A DNA stretch of 64,000 nucleotides, taken from the NCBI RefSeq assembly GCF_016446285.1, contig NZ_CP054140.1:973501-1037500 (forward strand), in the 5' to 3' direction. A program made the translations under genes and the position numbers. This DNA comes from Desulfobulbus oligotrophicus (GTDB lineage: Bacteria; Desulfobacterota; Desulfobulbia; Desulfobulbales; Desulfobulbaceae). Below the pieces are notes generated by a model. That model did not search any database, was not told the origin of the DNA, and was given only the letters and a program-made list of their open reading frames with translations. Positions 1 through 9,346 of this stretch are shown in pieces. Position 1 is the first letter of the stretch, and every line of letters begins with the position of its first letter.

Positions 1-1
1 C

Positions 2-538
2 GATCAACGGCCGGTACTGCTGATCCTGACTTCTGAGGCTGATCTGGCAACCAAAATAGCCTTTCCGGCCGGTCGTCGACTTTCGACCATGTTTGAGAAG
101 AGCAACTCACAGCATGTACGTCGAAATGCGGCCTCCGGTGAGCTGGAGAGCATTGATGAACAAAGGGCGAACAGGACTGCAGTCGGCCACTTTGAACCGT
201 ATCGGACACATCACCTTGCTCCGAAAGCTGTACAAAAACGGGAAGCTGTTCAATCAGCCAGCGCAGCGGAGAGTGTACGCACGTTTGTTCAGGCAAGTGA
301 CGGCTGGAAAAACGATACCAAGGGCAGCCGGCTGGAATTCGGTGCGGTTGTGTTAGAACGCACTGCCGGCTCCGCCGCACGCAATCCATACCTGGTGACC
401 TCTGTTGATAAGAATCTGATTGCCGGTCACAATGACATTGATGATGAGCGGATCATCGAGTTTGTTAAACAGCTGGTTTTGTTCTCCAGTTATGAGAATA
501 CTGAGCTGTTGCGCCAATCACTTTTCCATGAAAAGTAG
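2..538 (+). CDS. C-terminal part of an unknown protein, cut by the window start
   Basis: The reading frame is open from the first bases of the window to a TAG at 536-538, so at least 178 residues are present and the true start lies outside. An ATG at 89 exists, but the frame runs on upstream without a stop and codon use is alike on both sides. The visible part is hydrophilic, with a middle rich in Arg, Glu and Ala, and ends in a helix-like segment (IIEFVKQLVLFSSYENTELL). I see no known motif, membrane segment or signal peptide. It converges on recD, with 53 bases between the two stop codons. Family unknown; a shadow of something else is possible but no better frame exists here. Confidence 0.5.
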   Translation, partial: DQRPVLLILTSEADLATKIAFPAGRRLSTMFEKSNSQHVRRNAASGELESIDEQRANRTAVGHFEPYRTHHLAPKAVQKREAVQSASAAESVRTFVQASDGWKNDTKGSRLEFGAVVLERTAGSAARNPYLVTSVDKNLIAGHNDIDDERIIEFVKQLVLFSSYENTELLRQSLFHEK

Positions 539-591
539 GGCTTACTCCGCTGGGGCGGTTATCAGGTCCGCTAATCCGGTCCTTTTCATTA

Positions 592-2406
592 TCATGCCTG
601 TCGAAGTTTGGCCTGAAGCCCTGAGTAGCGAATTAATCGCCGTTGACTGATGAGCTGCAGGAGATCTGCTCGGCAGTAGAGGGTCAGTTCGGCTCGCGCC
701 CGGGTAATTCCAGTATACAGGAGTTCCTTGCTGAGAATGGGCAGATCCTCCTGGGGCATGATCAGTAAAACCCTGGCAAACTCGGAGCCCTGCGCCTTAT
801 GCACTGTAAGAGCATAGGATGGTTGCCAGGCCGGTAACTGCCCCGGGTGGAATGGTTTAAGTTCGCCGTCTGCAAGAGGAAACCAGGCCTGGAGGACTCC
901 CCGCTCATCGGGCCACAGCACACCGGTATCTCCGTTGAACAGGCCGATGTGGTAGGCGTTACGCAGGATCAATATCGGCATGCCACGATACCAGTACCCG
1001 CCTCCGGAGATGTGGCCAAGGCGTCGCCCCATACTTTCCGCCACGCGGTTGATGCCTTCAACGCCGGTCGGGCCTTCCCGCAGGGCACAGAGAACACGAC
1101 GATCAGCCAGTTCCTGAAGGGCGATGAGCGGCGAAGTGGCCGTCAGCAACGGCAGAATAAATGGAACAAGGTGTTCCTGTAACCGGGCGGTGAAAGAGCC
1201 GTGCTTGTCACATGGCAGGTGCAGGTCTGTGAAGGAGCGCTGCTGTACTGCCTGGAGACTGTCGACAGCGCCGTCAAGAACCGCCCGGGCCAGGGTGCTG
1301 ATCCCGGAATTTTCAGAGAACCGATGACTCACCTGTAGCCTGACCAGCGAGTCTGCCATGGGTTCTGCCGGTTCTCCGGCTGGAGCAGGTGGAAGCGAAG
1401 TCCCCAGAAATGGCCGCAACTGATCCCGCAATCGGCTTGACCAGTGGTTGCCGCCATCACCACAGACATCACCAAAAAAATTGCCCGCCTCCACCGAGGC
1501 TAACTGATCCTTATCTCCCAGCAGAATCAGCTGACAGGTAGCAGGCAGCGCACTCAGGGTGGCTGCCATGAGCGGTATGTCGATCATCGATGCCTCGTCA
1601 AGCAGGAGGAGGTCGAGATGAAGCGGGTTGCTCCGGTTGTGAAAGAAATCCGAGCTGTACCTCTGATATCCGAGCAGGCGATGAATGGTTTGTGTCTGGT
1701 CCGGAATGAGTTCGGTTAAGGCCTGTGGCAGTGTTGTTTTTGCACGGCGAATCGACTCCTGAAGACGAAGGGCGGCCTTCCCGGTGGGTGCAGCCAGGGC
1801 GATGCGAAGTGGTGTGGGGGCAAGAGACGTGAGAAGGGCAAGGATGCGGGTTGCGGTATGTGTTTTTCCTGTCCCGGCACCGCCGGTTATCACGACAACA
1901 CGCCGGAAAAGCGCCAGGGCCGCAGAGGCGCGTTGCCAGTCGGTATCTTCTGTCTGTGCCGTATCCGGGAACAGCTGATTGAGTATCGACAAAGTATCCG
2001 GACTTGGTGTTGTCCCGGTTGGAGCTGCTCGCTCTAATAAAAGTTCGGCAACCACTTTTTCGGCATGAAAGAGTCTGTACAGGTAGAGGTTGTTGTTGTC
2101 GAGAATAAGCGGCCTGATGTCACCTGGTCGGCCGATGGCTGGAGATGCGGGCAGGGAAGCAGGTAGACTGTCAGGGTTGATGTACGATGGGATCTCCAAG
2201 TCCTGATCCATGAGAAGCCCGCGTACCCCGGAAAGAGGCAGACAGGTGTGCCCCTGACCGGCGGCCCAGCTGACCAGAGCGGTAAGGAAGGGCAGTGCAT
2301 CGCACTGTTCCCGATCAATGCGGGCAACAAGAGCAGCGGCCTGAACATCAATGGGCCGGAACAGACGATGCGGCAGGACCTGTTTGTAGAAGGGAAGGGA
2401 GGTCAT
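592..2406 (-). CDS. recD: RecD, alpha subunit of exodeoxyribonuclease V
   Basis: RecD is the 5'-3' helicase motor of the RecBCD helicase-nuclease, which processes double-strand breaks in the cytoplasm and loads RecA. The 604 residues match the usual length of about 608. Superfamily 1B motifs are in order: Walker A GGAGTGKT near residue 175, LLLDEASMID (Walker B), LLGDKDQLASVEAG (motif III), LTVHKAQGSEF (motif V) and LYTGITRAR (motif VI). The start codon overlaps the end of recB by 4 bases, which suggests translational coupling. It is the last gene of the recC-recB-recD operon. All helicase motifs look intact, so an active subunit is expected. Confidence 0.95.
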   Translation of the reverse strand: MTSLPFYKQVLPHRLFRPIDVQAAALVARIDREQCDALPFLTALVSWAAGQGHTCLPLSGVRGLLMDQDLEIPSYINPDSLPASLPASPAIGRPGDIRPLILDNNNLYLYRLFHAEKVVAELLLERAAPTGTTPSPDTLSILNQLFPDTAQTEDTDWQRASAALALFRRVVVITGGAGTGKTHTATRILALLTSLAPTPLRIALAAPTGKAALRLQESIRRAKTTLPQALTELIPDQTQTIHRLLGYQRYSSDFFHNRSNPLHLDLLLLDEASMIDIPLMAATLSALPATCQLILLGDKDQLASVEAGNFFGDVCGDGGNHWSSRLRDQLRPFLGTSLPPAPAGEPAEPMADSLVRLQVSHRFSENSGISTLARAVLDGAVDSLQAVQQRSFTDLHLPCDKHGSFTARLQEHLVPFILPLLTATSPLIALQELADRRVLCALREGPTGVEGINRVAESMGRRLGHISGGGYWYRGMPILILRNAYHIGLFNGDTGVLWPDERGVLQAWFPLADGELKPFHPGQLPAWQPSYALTVHKAQGSEFARVLLIMPQEDLPILSKELLYTGITRARAELTLYCRADLLQLISQRRLIRYSGLQAKLRQA

Positions 2407-5400
2407 CGCTGTTCTCCGTGGCAGCAGGCATCCAGGGCTGCTACCAGCTGATGGTCGGCTCGTGAAAAATGGATGCCGGTTCCCTGCGGCAAGGCTGGAT
2501 GCATGGCACGCAGAAACAGATAGTACACACCACCGAAGTGTTGATCGTACGCATACCCCTTTATCCGGACGTTGAGATAGCGATGAAGAGCAAGGGTGTA
2601 GATAAGAGCCTGCAGATGGTATTGATGATTTTCCATGGACGCGGCAAGGGATTGAGGATCATAGGCGGTGTAGTCAGGGCCGAGATAGTTTGACTTGTAG
2701 TCAACGATATAATATCGGCCCTCATGGCGGAACACCAGGTCGATGAATCCCTTCATCAGACCGTGCAGTGAGGTGGAGGAGATGTTCAGCGATCGCCCCC
2801 CTCCCTGGATCAGCAGGGTGTTGAACCGGTGCAGATCGACCTGGTGCAGCGGAAAAAGGAAATCCAGTTCGTGCAGCCGGTCCTGTTCGGGTAGCTGACC
2901 AAGAGAGCAGGTACCGGGCAGGGGAACTGTCAGCAGATCATCGAGCCAGCCGGCCACGGCTGTTTGCCAGTTCCGGTTGATGCCGGCCTGGAGCAAGGCC
3001 TGGTCGATCATCGCAAGCTGTTCACCGGCCGGTCGGGCATACTCCAGCTGCTCCAGAAGGGTGTGCAGACAGGTGCCTGCCACCGGACCCCGCGGGAAGG
3101 TAAAGATGGAGGTGAAATCCTCGGCCGCCTGAAAAGGGATGTCGTCTCGGCCGCCGCTCTCCCCAATGGGGTCGGTTTCTTTACCGCCACTGAGGCGGGA
3201 ATAGCTGGTCATGGTCCAGCCTGGATTGATCTGTCCATGAAAAATTGCCGGCTGCAACTGTACTTTCTTCACCTTGGCAACAGCACGATGAGAGCTGAAT
3301 GTTGCAGGGTAGGGTCGCAGGGCAAGCAGTGTCTCGTTGCGATTGAACTGTTCAAGAGAGTAGGTGAGCTCCGTATCGTCTGCAGGGCACAGACCGTTGT
3401 GGAGAAGATACGAAAGGGCGGTGTGCTCCATGCCCTTTACTCTTCCCCAGCAGAACAGGCAGGCGGATTTGGCGCGGGTTATGGCAACGTAGAGCAGTCG
3501 CAACTCCTCAGCCAACGCCTCCTCCTCTGCCCAGAGATCATGTTTTTCCACACCACTGCCGAGATCGGCCGTCAGACGAAGGGTATTGCGGTCATGAAAG
3601 ATAATTGGTCCGGTTTTGGTTGAAGGGCGTTCAGCCCAGAGAAACGGCAGCATCACCACCGGGAATTCCAGCCCTTTTGAGCCGTGTATGGTGACAATGC
3701 GGACGACCTCTTCATCGCTTTCCAGGCGTATGAGCTGGTTTTCAGCGGTGGTGTCTGGAATGTCGATCTGGCGATGGAACCAGCGCAGCAGTGCTGTTGT
3801 ACCATGTCGACCGGTATGACTCTGCTGGAGGAGTTCAACCAGATGGAGGTAGTTTGTCAAACTGCGGCTTCCACCGTGTTGTGCCGTCAGACGGCGGGTG
3901 ATGCCTTCAGTGGTCAGCAGGTATTGAAACATCGACAAGATACCCTGTTCGCGCCATATCCGGCGGCAGTGAAAAAAGGTGGTCAGTCTGTGTTCCCAGG
4001 CATGTTCATCTGTGGTGAGCTGATACAGTTCTTCACCGGTCAGGCCGAACAGATCAGTGGTGAGTGCGTAACGGAGACGACCCGGATCAGATGGGTCTTC
4101 AATGGCTGTCAGGACCTCCAGCAGATTTTTGGCCTCCGGACCGGCAAAGACCGATTGCTGGTTGAGAGCCGCACACTTGAGACCGCGCTGCCGGAGTGCT
4201 TCGCGCATGACATCGGCCTGACGATGACTTCGGACCAGAATGGCTATGTCGCCGGCGCGCAGAGGCTGGTTGTTGATGGTGGTCTGCCCCTCTTGTCCTG
4301 CCTCCAGAAGCTCCAGGAGGAGGTCGGCGCAGTAGGTTGCCGCGGCCCTGGCTGCCTGTTCTTTACTGATGGTCGAAGCCTTGCCTTTTTTTAAACGCTC
4401 ACTGTCCAGGAGCAGTGCGCTCAGCGGAGGCACGGTCAGGCCGGAGTGGAGAAGGGGCTGTGCAATCTGCTCGGGGGCGGCTTCTACCGGATGAAAAATG
4501 ATGTCATCGGTAAAAACGAAACTGTCTTGGCGGTTGCCGAACAGGGTGTTGACCGCCTGCACCATGGGTGCTGTGGCCCGGTAGTTGGTTGTCATGGTGA
4601 TGCGGTTGTTTTGCGGTGTTTCACGGCGGGCCTGCATGTAGGTGAAGATGTCGGCGCCGCGGAAGGCATAAATCGCCTGTTTGGGATCACCGATGAGGAA
4701 CAGGCAGCAGGTGCGGTCACGGCGGTAGATGTGTGAGAAGATACGGTACTGGACCGGATCGGTATCCTGAAACTCATCGATCAGCGCCGCCGGGTAGCGG
4801 CTGCACATCCGTGTTGCCAGCTGTTGGCCGCTTTGCGGCTGTTCCAGGGCTTTGACGAATTGTGTCAGCAGGTCATCGTATCCCAACCAGCGCCGGAGTT
4901 GTTTGCGCCGGGTTAATGCAGACTGCAGAAAATTCCGGGCCTCGTGCAGGATTGCCACGGTTTGGAGCTCCTGAAGCTGGGCATGTGCTTGATAGAGCCG
5001 GTCAAAAATAGTGAAAAATTCATGGGTTATCATGGTCTGGCATCTTGTCTTCAGCGCCTTTGTCATGGCGGTGTTGCCGAGTTTTTCAATGCCTGGAGGG
5101 AGCCGTCGAGGCGGATTGGCCATGGCTGCTAATCCGTTCATAGCGGCCAGGAGTTCCGGCACTCTGTCTGAGAGGCGATATGTTTTTTCGTTACGCTGCA
5201 GGTCAGGATGGGTTTCGAGAATATTTTGCACTGCCTCGGCATGCAGCTGCCAGCTCCGCCGAACCTCAGCAAACAACACCTCTACCCGGGGAATCAGGTC
5301 GTTGATCTTCTGCTGATCAACCACAGGAGTCAGGTCGCAGTGCAAGGTGACGGTTCTGCCCAGTGCCCGGAGCAGACCGGCGGGGTCCTGCCATAGGGAG

Positions 5401-5912
5401 GCGGCCCAGCCGGCCTCATCTGAATCAGCCCCGTAGAAACGGTTCCGCCAGAAATCTTCCATAACCTGCATTCGCAGTGTCTCTTCTGTTTCCAGGAGCT
5501 CGAATTCAAAGAGCGAGCCGGCTTCAAAGGCATGCTCCTGAAGAGCACGCTGACAAAATCCATGGATGGTGTGGATGGCTGTCTCATCTATCCGCACCAG
5601 GGCATCGGCAAGCCGGACCCGACATTGTTCCGGGGGGAGCGAGTGCAGCAGGGCCACTAGCACGGGTTCTGCTACCTGTTGATGATCAAGGTATGCAAGG
5701 GCCTGGCGCAGGCGAGCACGAATGCGGTCACGCAGCTCGCTGGTAGCTGCCCGGGTAAAGGTGACCACCAGAATCTGATCAACCGCCAGACCACGCTCAA
5801 GCAGCAGACGAAGAAACAGGAGCGACAGGGTATATGTTTTGCCGGTACCGGCGCTGGCTTCAATCAGACGGGTGCCGTGCAGGGGGAGGGTCAGTGGGTC
5901 AAGCGGCTGCAT
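2403..5912 (-). CDS. recB: RecB, beta subunit of exodeoxyribonuclease V (helicase-nuclease)
   Basis: RecB supplies the 3'-5' helicase and the only nuclease of RecBCD. With the chosen ATG it has 1169 residues (E. coli about 1180). UvrD-type motifs: Walker A EASAGTGKT at residues 18-26, VTFTRAATSELRDRI, IDEFQDTDPVQ, GDPKQAIYAFRGAD, VTIHGSKGLEFPVV and LLYVAITRAK. The C-terminal nuclease domain has GFIDLVF, the catalytic DYKS at 1071-1074 and a following QYHLQALIY. Start choice: the frame can be opened at a TTG at 5936, but GGAGG at 5922-5926 (reverse strand) lies 9 bases before the ATG at 5910-5912, so that ATG is preferred. It overlaps the end of recC by 14 bases and recD by 4. Confidence 0.95.
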   Translation of the reverse strand: MQPLDPLTLPLHGTRLIEASAGTGKTYTLSLLFLRLLLERGLAVDQILVVTFTRAATSELRDRIRARLRQALAYLDHQQVAEPVLVALLHSLPPEQCRVRLADALVRIDETAIHTIHGFCQRALQEHAFEAGSLFEFELLETEETLRMQVMEDFWRNRFYGADSDEAGWAASLWQDPAGLLRALGRTVTLHCDLTPVVDQQKINDLIPRVEVLFAEVRRSWQLHAEAVQNILETHPDLQRNEKTYRLSDRVPELLAAMNGLAAMANPPRRLPPGIEKLGNTAMTKALKTRCQTMITHEFFTIFDRLYQAHAQLQELQTVAILHEARNFLQSALTRRKQLRRWLGYDDLLTQFVKALEQPQSGQQLATRMCSRYPAALIDEFQDTDPVQYRIFSHIYRRDRTCCLFLIGDPKQAIYAFRGADIFTYMQARRETPQNNRITMTTNYRATAPMVQAVNTLFGNRQDSFVFTDDIIFHPVEAAPEQIAQPLLHSGLTVPPLSALLLDSERLKKGKASTISKEQAARAAATYCADLLLELLEAGQEGQTTINNQPLRAGDIAILVRSHRQADVMREALRQRGLKCAALNQQSVFAGPEAKNLLEVLTAIEDPSDPGRLRYALTTDLFGLTGEELYQLTTDEHAWEHRLTTFFHCRRIWREQGILSMFQYLLTTEGITRRLTAQHGGSRSLTNYLHLVELLQQSHTGRHGTTALLRWFHRQIDIPDTTAENQLIRLESDEEVVRIVTIHGSKGLEFPVVMLPFLWAERPSTKTGPIIFHDRNTLRLTADLGSGVEKHDLWAEEEALAEELRLLYVAITRAKSACLFCWGRVKGMEHTALSYLLHNGLCPADDTELTYSLEQFNRNETLLALRPYPATFSSHRAVAKVKKVQLQPAIFHGQINPGWTMTSYSRLSGGKETDPIGESGGRDDIPFQAAEDFTSIFTFPRGPVAGTCLHTLLEQLEYARPAGEQLAMIDQALLQAGINRNWQTAVAGWLDDLLTVPLPGTCSLGQLPEQDRLHELDFLFPLHQVDLHRFNTLLIQGGGRSLNISSTSLHGLMKGFIDLVFRHEGRYYIVDYKSNYLGPDYTAYDPQSLAASMENHQYHLQALIYTLALHRYLNVRIKGYAYDQHFGGVYYLFLRAMHPALPQGTGIHFSRADHQLVAALDACCHGEQR

Positions 5913-8900
5913 CAGCATCGACCTCCAGATGGGCAAGGAGAGTGGTATACAGATCTGTTAGTTCGAGAAACTCCGTGTTCGCTGCAAAGCTCAGCTGTTC
6001 AAAGCAGAGACGGTGGGCCGGATCACTGCCTTCACCGGCCATCAGAAAGCCGTCTTCCCAGGTCTGTCGCGCTGCCTGCTCCGGATTCTTCTTGTCACGC
6101 TTTGCCCTGGCCCAGGCCAGGCTGGTTTCAGCAAAAAAGGGGAGCGGCTGCGACAGGCCCCGTTGGTAGCGCTCAAGCAGCCAGAGCAGATGCTGTTCAG
6201 GATCGGGTACGGTTCCCAGAGTTGACCGATGAACCGGACTGGTGCTGCTCTTGGGGTGACGACTTAAGTGGATAGAGACAGGAGGCATACTGTCCGGGCA
6301 GAGCAGGTTGAGGAGAAGATGCGGGATCCACAGGGCCAGGAGATCACGGCCTGCTGCATGACCGGTTCTCCAGACGACCCGGCCCCCGGCAAAACAGTTG
6401 TCGAGTCGGCCGCTCACCCGATACGAACCTATTGTGACATCTATTTCCAGGGGCAGCAGCGGCCGGGAGAGGAGTGGTTCTGCCGCGGTGCTGAAGGAGA
6501 TGCTCTCCCCGGCAATCTGTTCAAAGCTGATTTGGCCGAAGTTGCCGTGGGGCAGCTGCCCGGCAGAGGTCAGGATCTCGTTGATTCTGGTAAGCGGTAC
6601 ACCGGCCAGCAGATCTGTTACGGTTGCTTGACGCAGATGATAGTTTTGTAAGTTGTTCAGAGAAAAAGGCTCGCTTTCTGCGATCTCCACCTCTCTGTTT
6701 CGAAGACGCAGGCCAAGGATGTGTTCGAGGAAAAAACGGCAGGGATGCTGCCAGAATCGAATCAGCTGCTGCAGGGAGACGTCATGCCACTTTGTATCCG
6801 GTTCAGGCAGAGGCGAGGTAAGAAAGGGTATGGCACCATGTTCCTCTGCAGCCGGCAACCAGGCCGGGTTGTAGCCGGCAATGGCCGGGTTGCCGGCAAA
6901 ACAGTGATAACTGAACGGTTGAACCGGGTGAATGGTGGTCAGGTGGTCGGCAATCCCGGTCGATTCGGGCAGAACACAGCTCTGGTCGAGATAATCCATG
7001 AGCTCGACCAGAACTGTCGAGGGGGGCAGAAGGGTTTCATCGCGAAGGTTGCCGCCGACCCAGGAAAGGTACAGCACATGGCGAGCGGAGAGCAGTGCTT
7101 CAAGAAAAAGATAACGATCGTCCTGGCGACGATTACGATCCCCCAGGCGTGGTTCTTTGGCGATCAGGTCAAAGGCAGGGGGGTGCTGAGAACGCGGAAA
7201 CGATTGGTCGTTCATGCCCAGCAGGCAGAGAACACGAAAAGGAACAGAGCGCATGGGTACCATGTTGCAGAAGGTGAGCTTGCCGCTGAGAAAGGTATGC
7301 CCGCCGCTGGTCTGGCTCAGCAGGGTTTTGAGATGCTGGGCAACAACGGCAAAGGAAAGCGGGGTATGGTACCCGGCGGCCTGACAGTCCTCATGCAGAC
7401 TGCTGATGCTTGTCTGAAGCATCAACAGCCCTTCCTCGTCTTCTTCACTGGGTGCGAAGAGGGATTCGAGCAGTTTCAGGAGATCATCGGTCCACTGTGC
7501 GGCTGGACGTGGAGCATGCAGCATCCGGCGCCAGTGCGCCAGCGTTGTCACCAGGGTTGCAAAACCACCAAGATCTTCAGCATGACCGGCGGTCAGGATA
7601 GCATAGGGGAGAATACCCGCCTGGGATTCCTGACAGTTTCCCATCAGGTAGCCAAGCACCAGCCGGTCCAGCCCGAACTGCCAGCTGTGAAGGTGGCCAC
7701 CCTGCACCGCAAGGTCGTGCCGGTGTGCCTCGTCCAGCCCCCAACGGATCCCCGATCCACTCACCCAGTCGTGGAAGAGGGGCAGGAGTGTTGAGTCCAG
7801 GGAGAACCGGCGGAGTAAGGCAGCAGTTTCACAGAGAGCTAAAACATCCGGAGCTGTGAAACGACCGACAAACAGATCGAGTACGTCCAGGAAACAACGG
7901 ACCAGCGGGGACGCATTATCCGGCGATTGATCCGCAATCGACCAGGGAATGTGGTGTTCGCGGCCGGTCTCGTTGAAGACTCCGGCAATGGCGTCGGCGT
8001 AAAGCTGGATGTCAGGCGCGCAGACTAAAATATCACCAGGGGTGAGATCCGGATAATGCAGCATGAGATCGAGCAGACGGTCATGCAGCACCTGGATTTC
8101 ACGAAAGGGTGAGGCACAGCAGTGGAACTGCAGTGAACGGTCATCAGGATCAAGGTGATACCGTCCATGTTCGCCTGACGTCCGGTCATGCAGGTCAAGA
8201 ATGTCGTTGCGCAGTACAGCCAGCAGATGGCCCTGTTCATCTTCAAGGTGCAGATCTACGCTTTGTATATCGTCCAGTGCCAGGAGCTGTTCGAAAAAAT
8301 CCTGCCCTGTTTTTCCAAGTGATGCCAATAACGGATGACCCTGTTCAAGGTAGGTATCGGCGGTGGAGGACAGCTGCTGACGGGCGCGCAGACCGGCCTG
8401 ATGCCGCGCCGGCATTATATCCCCCCAGTACTGCCGACAGGGGCTGAGATGATAACAGTGCACCGCGGTCAGCTGACCGAGGCGGGCAAAGATATCGAGA
8501 TAGACAGGGGCCAGGGAGTTGAGTCCGAACAGATGGTAACGGGGTAGAAGTTTCCGGTTTTCGTTGTCTGTCGCATTCAGAAGTTGCTGCACCTGTCTGC
8601 CCAGATACGCACGCTGAGGGAAGGTGTCGGCTGTCAGAGCCTGCCAGAGAACCGCCTGCCAGTGATCGCCTTGAACCTGTTGCCACTGATCCAGCATTTC
8701 CGGTCGGTACACCTGATACTGGTCAATGATATCACTGATCCGGCCGGCAAGCTGATAGAGTTTTTCGCCACTGTCATCATCTGTAAGATAGGTTGTGATC
8801 TCCCCGAATTTCGGATGGGTGAGAAACGATGGGAGCAAACCCGCGATTCGCCAGCGCAGTACAGACTTTTTAAACAGATCTTCAGTCGGTGTTGCGCCGG

Positions 8901-9123
8901 TAAGGTCCTGCAAAACTGTCCAGATCAAACGAGCAGGCAGGGGAAAGCGCAGGTTGGCAGCTATCCCGTCGGCAAAAGCCAACTGTTGGGATATCCATTG
9001 GGCCATGCCCTGGTGTTGAACAACGATAACTTCGGGTATGAATGGATCGGACGGAGTGTCCTGCAGAATGGTGCGAAGGTGCAGCGCTAAAATTTCCAGC
9101 TGGTTGGATTGGTAGAGAAACAC
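5899..9123 (-). CDS. recC: RecC, gamma subunit of exodeoxyribonuclease V
   Basis: RecC is the scaffold of RecBCD; it splits the DNA strands and in E. coli reads the Chi sequence. The 1074 residues are close to E. coli RecC (about 1120). Recognisable family stretches are VVQHQGMAQWISQQLA near the N-terminus, HLSPCRQYWGDI, CASPFREIQVLHDRLL and VPFRVLCLLGMNDQSFPR. The start is GTG at 9121-9123, with GGAG 7 bases upstream. It is the first gene of a three-gene operon with no ptrA between recC and recB, unlike E. coli. The Chi-recognition tunnel of this protein cannot be inferred from sequence alone, so its hotspot sequence is unknown. Confidence 0.93.
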   Translation of the reverse strand: MFLYQSNQLEILALHLRTILQDTPSDPFIPEVIVVQHQGMAQWISQQLAFADGIAANLRFPLPARLIWTVLQDLTGATPTEDLFKKSVLRWRIAGLLPSFLTHPKFGEITTYLTDDDSGEKLYQLAGRISDIIDQYQVYRPEMLDQWQQVQGDHWQAVLWQALTADTFPQRAYLGRQVQQLLNATDNENRKLLPRYHLFGLNSLAPVYLDIFARLGQLTAVHCYHLSPCRQYWGDIMPARHQAGLRARQQLSSTADTYLEQGHPLLASLGKTGQDFFEQLLALDDIQSVDLHLEDEQGHLLAVLRNDILDLHDRTSGEHGRYHLDPDDRSLQFHCCASPFREIQVLHDRLLDLMLHYPDLTPGDILVCAPDIQLYADAIAGVFNETGREHHIPWSIADQSPDNASPLVRCFLDVLDLFVGRFTAPDVLALCETAALLRRFSLDSTLLPLFHDWVSGSGIRWGLDEAHRHDLAVQGGHLHSWQFGLDRLVLGYLMGNCQESQAGILPYAILTAGHAEDLGGFATLVTTLAHWRRMLHAPRPAAQWTDDLLKLLESLFAPSEEDEEGLLMLQTSISSLHEDCQAAGYHTPLSFAVVAQHLKTLLSQTSGGHTFLSGKLTFCNMVPMRSVPFRVLCLLGMNDQSFPRSQHPPAFDLIAKEPRLGDRNRRQDDRYLFLEALLSARHVLYLSWVGGNLRDETLLPPSTVLVELMDYLDQSCVLPESTGIADHLTTIHPVQPFSYHCFAGNPAIAGYNPAWLPAAEEHGAIPFLTSPLPEPDTKWHDVSLQQLIRFWQHPCRFFLEHILGLRLRNREVEIAESEPFSLNNLQNYHLRQATVTDLLAGVPLTRINEILTSAGQLPHGNFGQISFEQIAGESISFSTAAEPLLSRPLLPLEIDVTIGSYRVSGRLDNCFAGGRVVWRTGHAAGRDLLALWIPHLLLNLLCPDSMPPVSIHLSRHPKSSTSPVHRSTLGTVPDPEQHLLWLLERYQRGLSQPLPFFAETSLAWARAKRDKKNPEQAARQTWEDGFLMAGEGSDPAHRLCFEQLSFAANTEFLELTDLYTTLLAHLEVDADAAA

Positions 9124-9346
9124 GGATCACTCCAAAAGCGGGGAATAATGTGATAGAAACATTAATCCGCAATAATGATTTTTATTCCTAGGGATCGAGC
9201 CGGGACCTGCTGTATTATTTTATAGGGCCTTTCAAAAAAACGTTGTAATATCATAATTCTTTTGCTGAGATACTTTTCTCTGTATCTGTGGAAGACACGT
9301 GGCATTGACAGGAAAACATACTCCACCATGTATTCTAATCTAAAGT

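Noticed and set aside
9305-9336. Promoter TTGACA / TATTCT before the hybrid kinase
   Set aside because: The spacing of 20 bases is too long for a normal sigma70 promoter.
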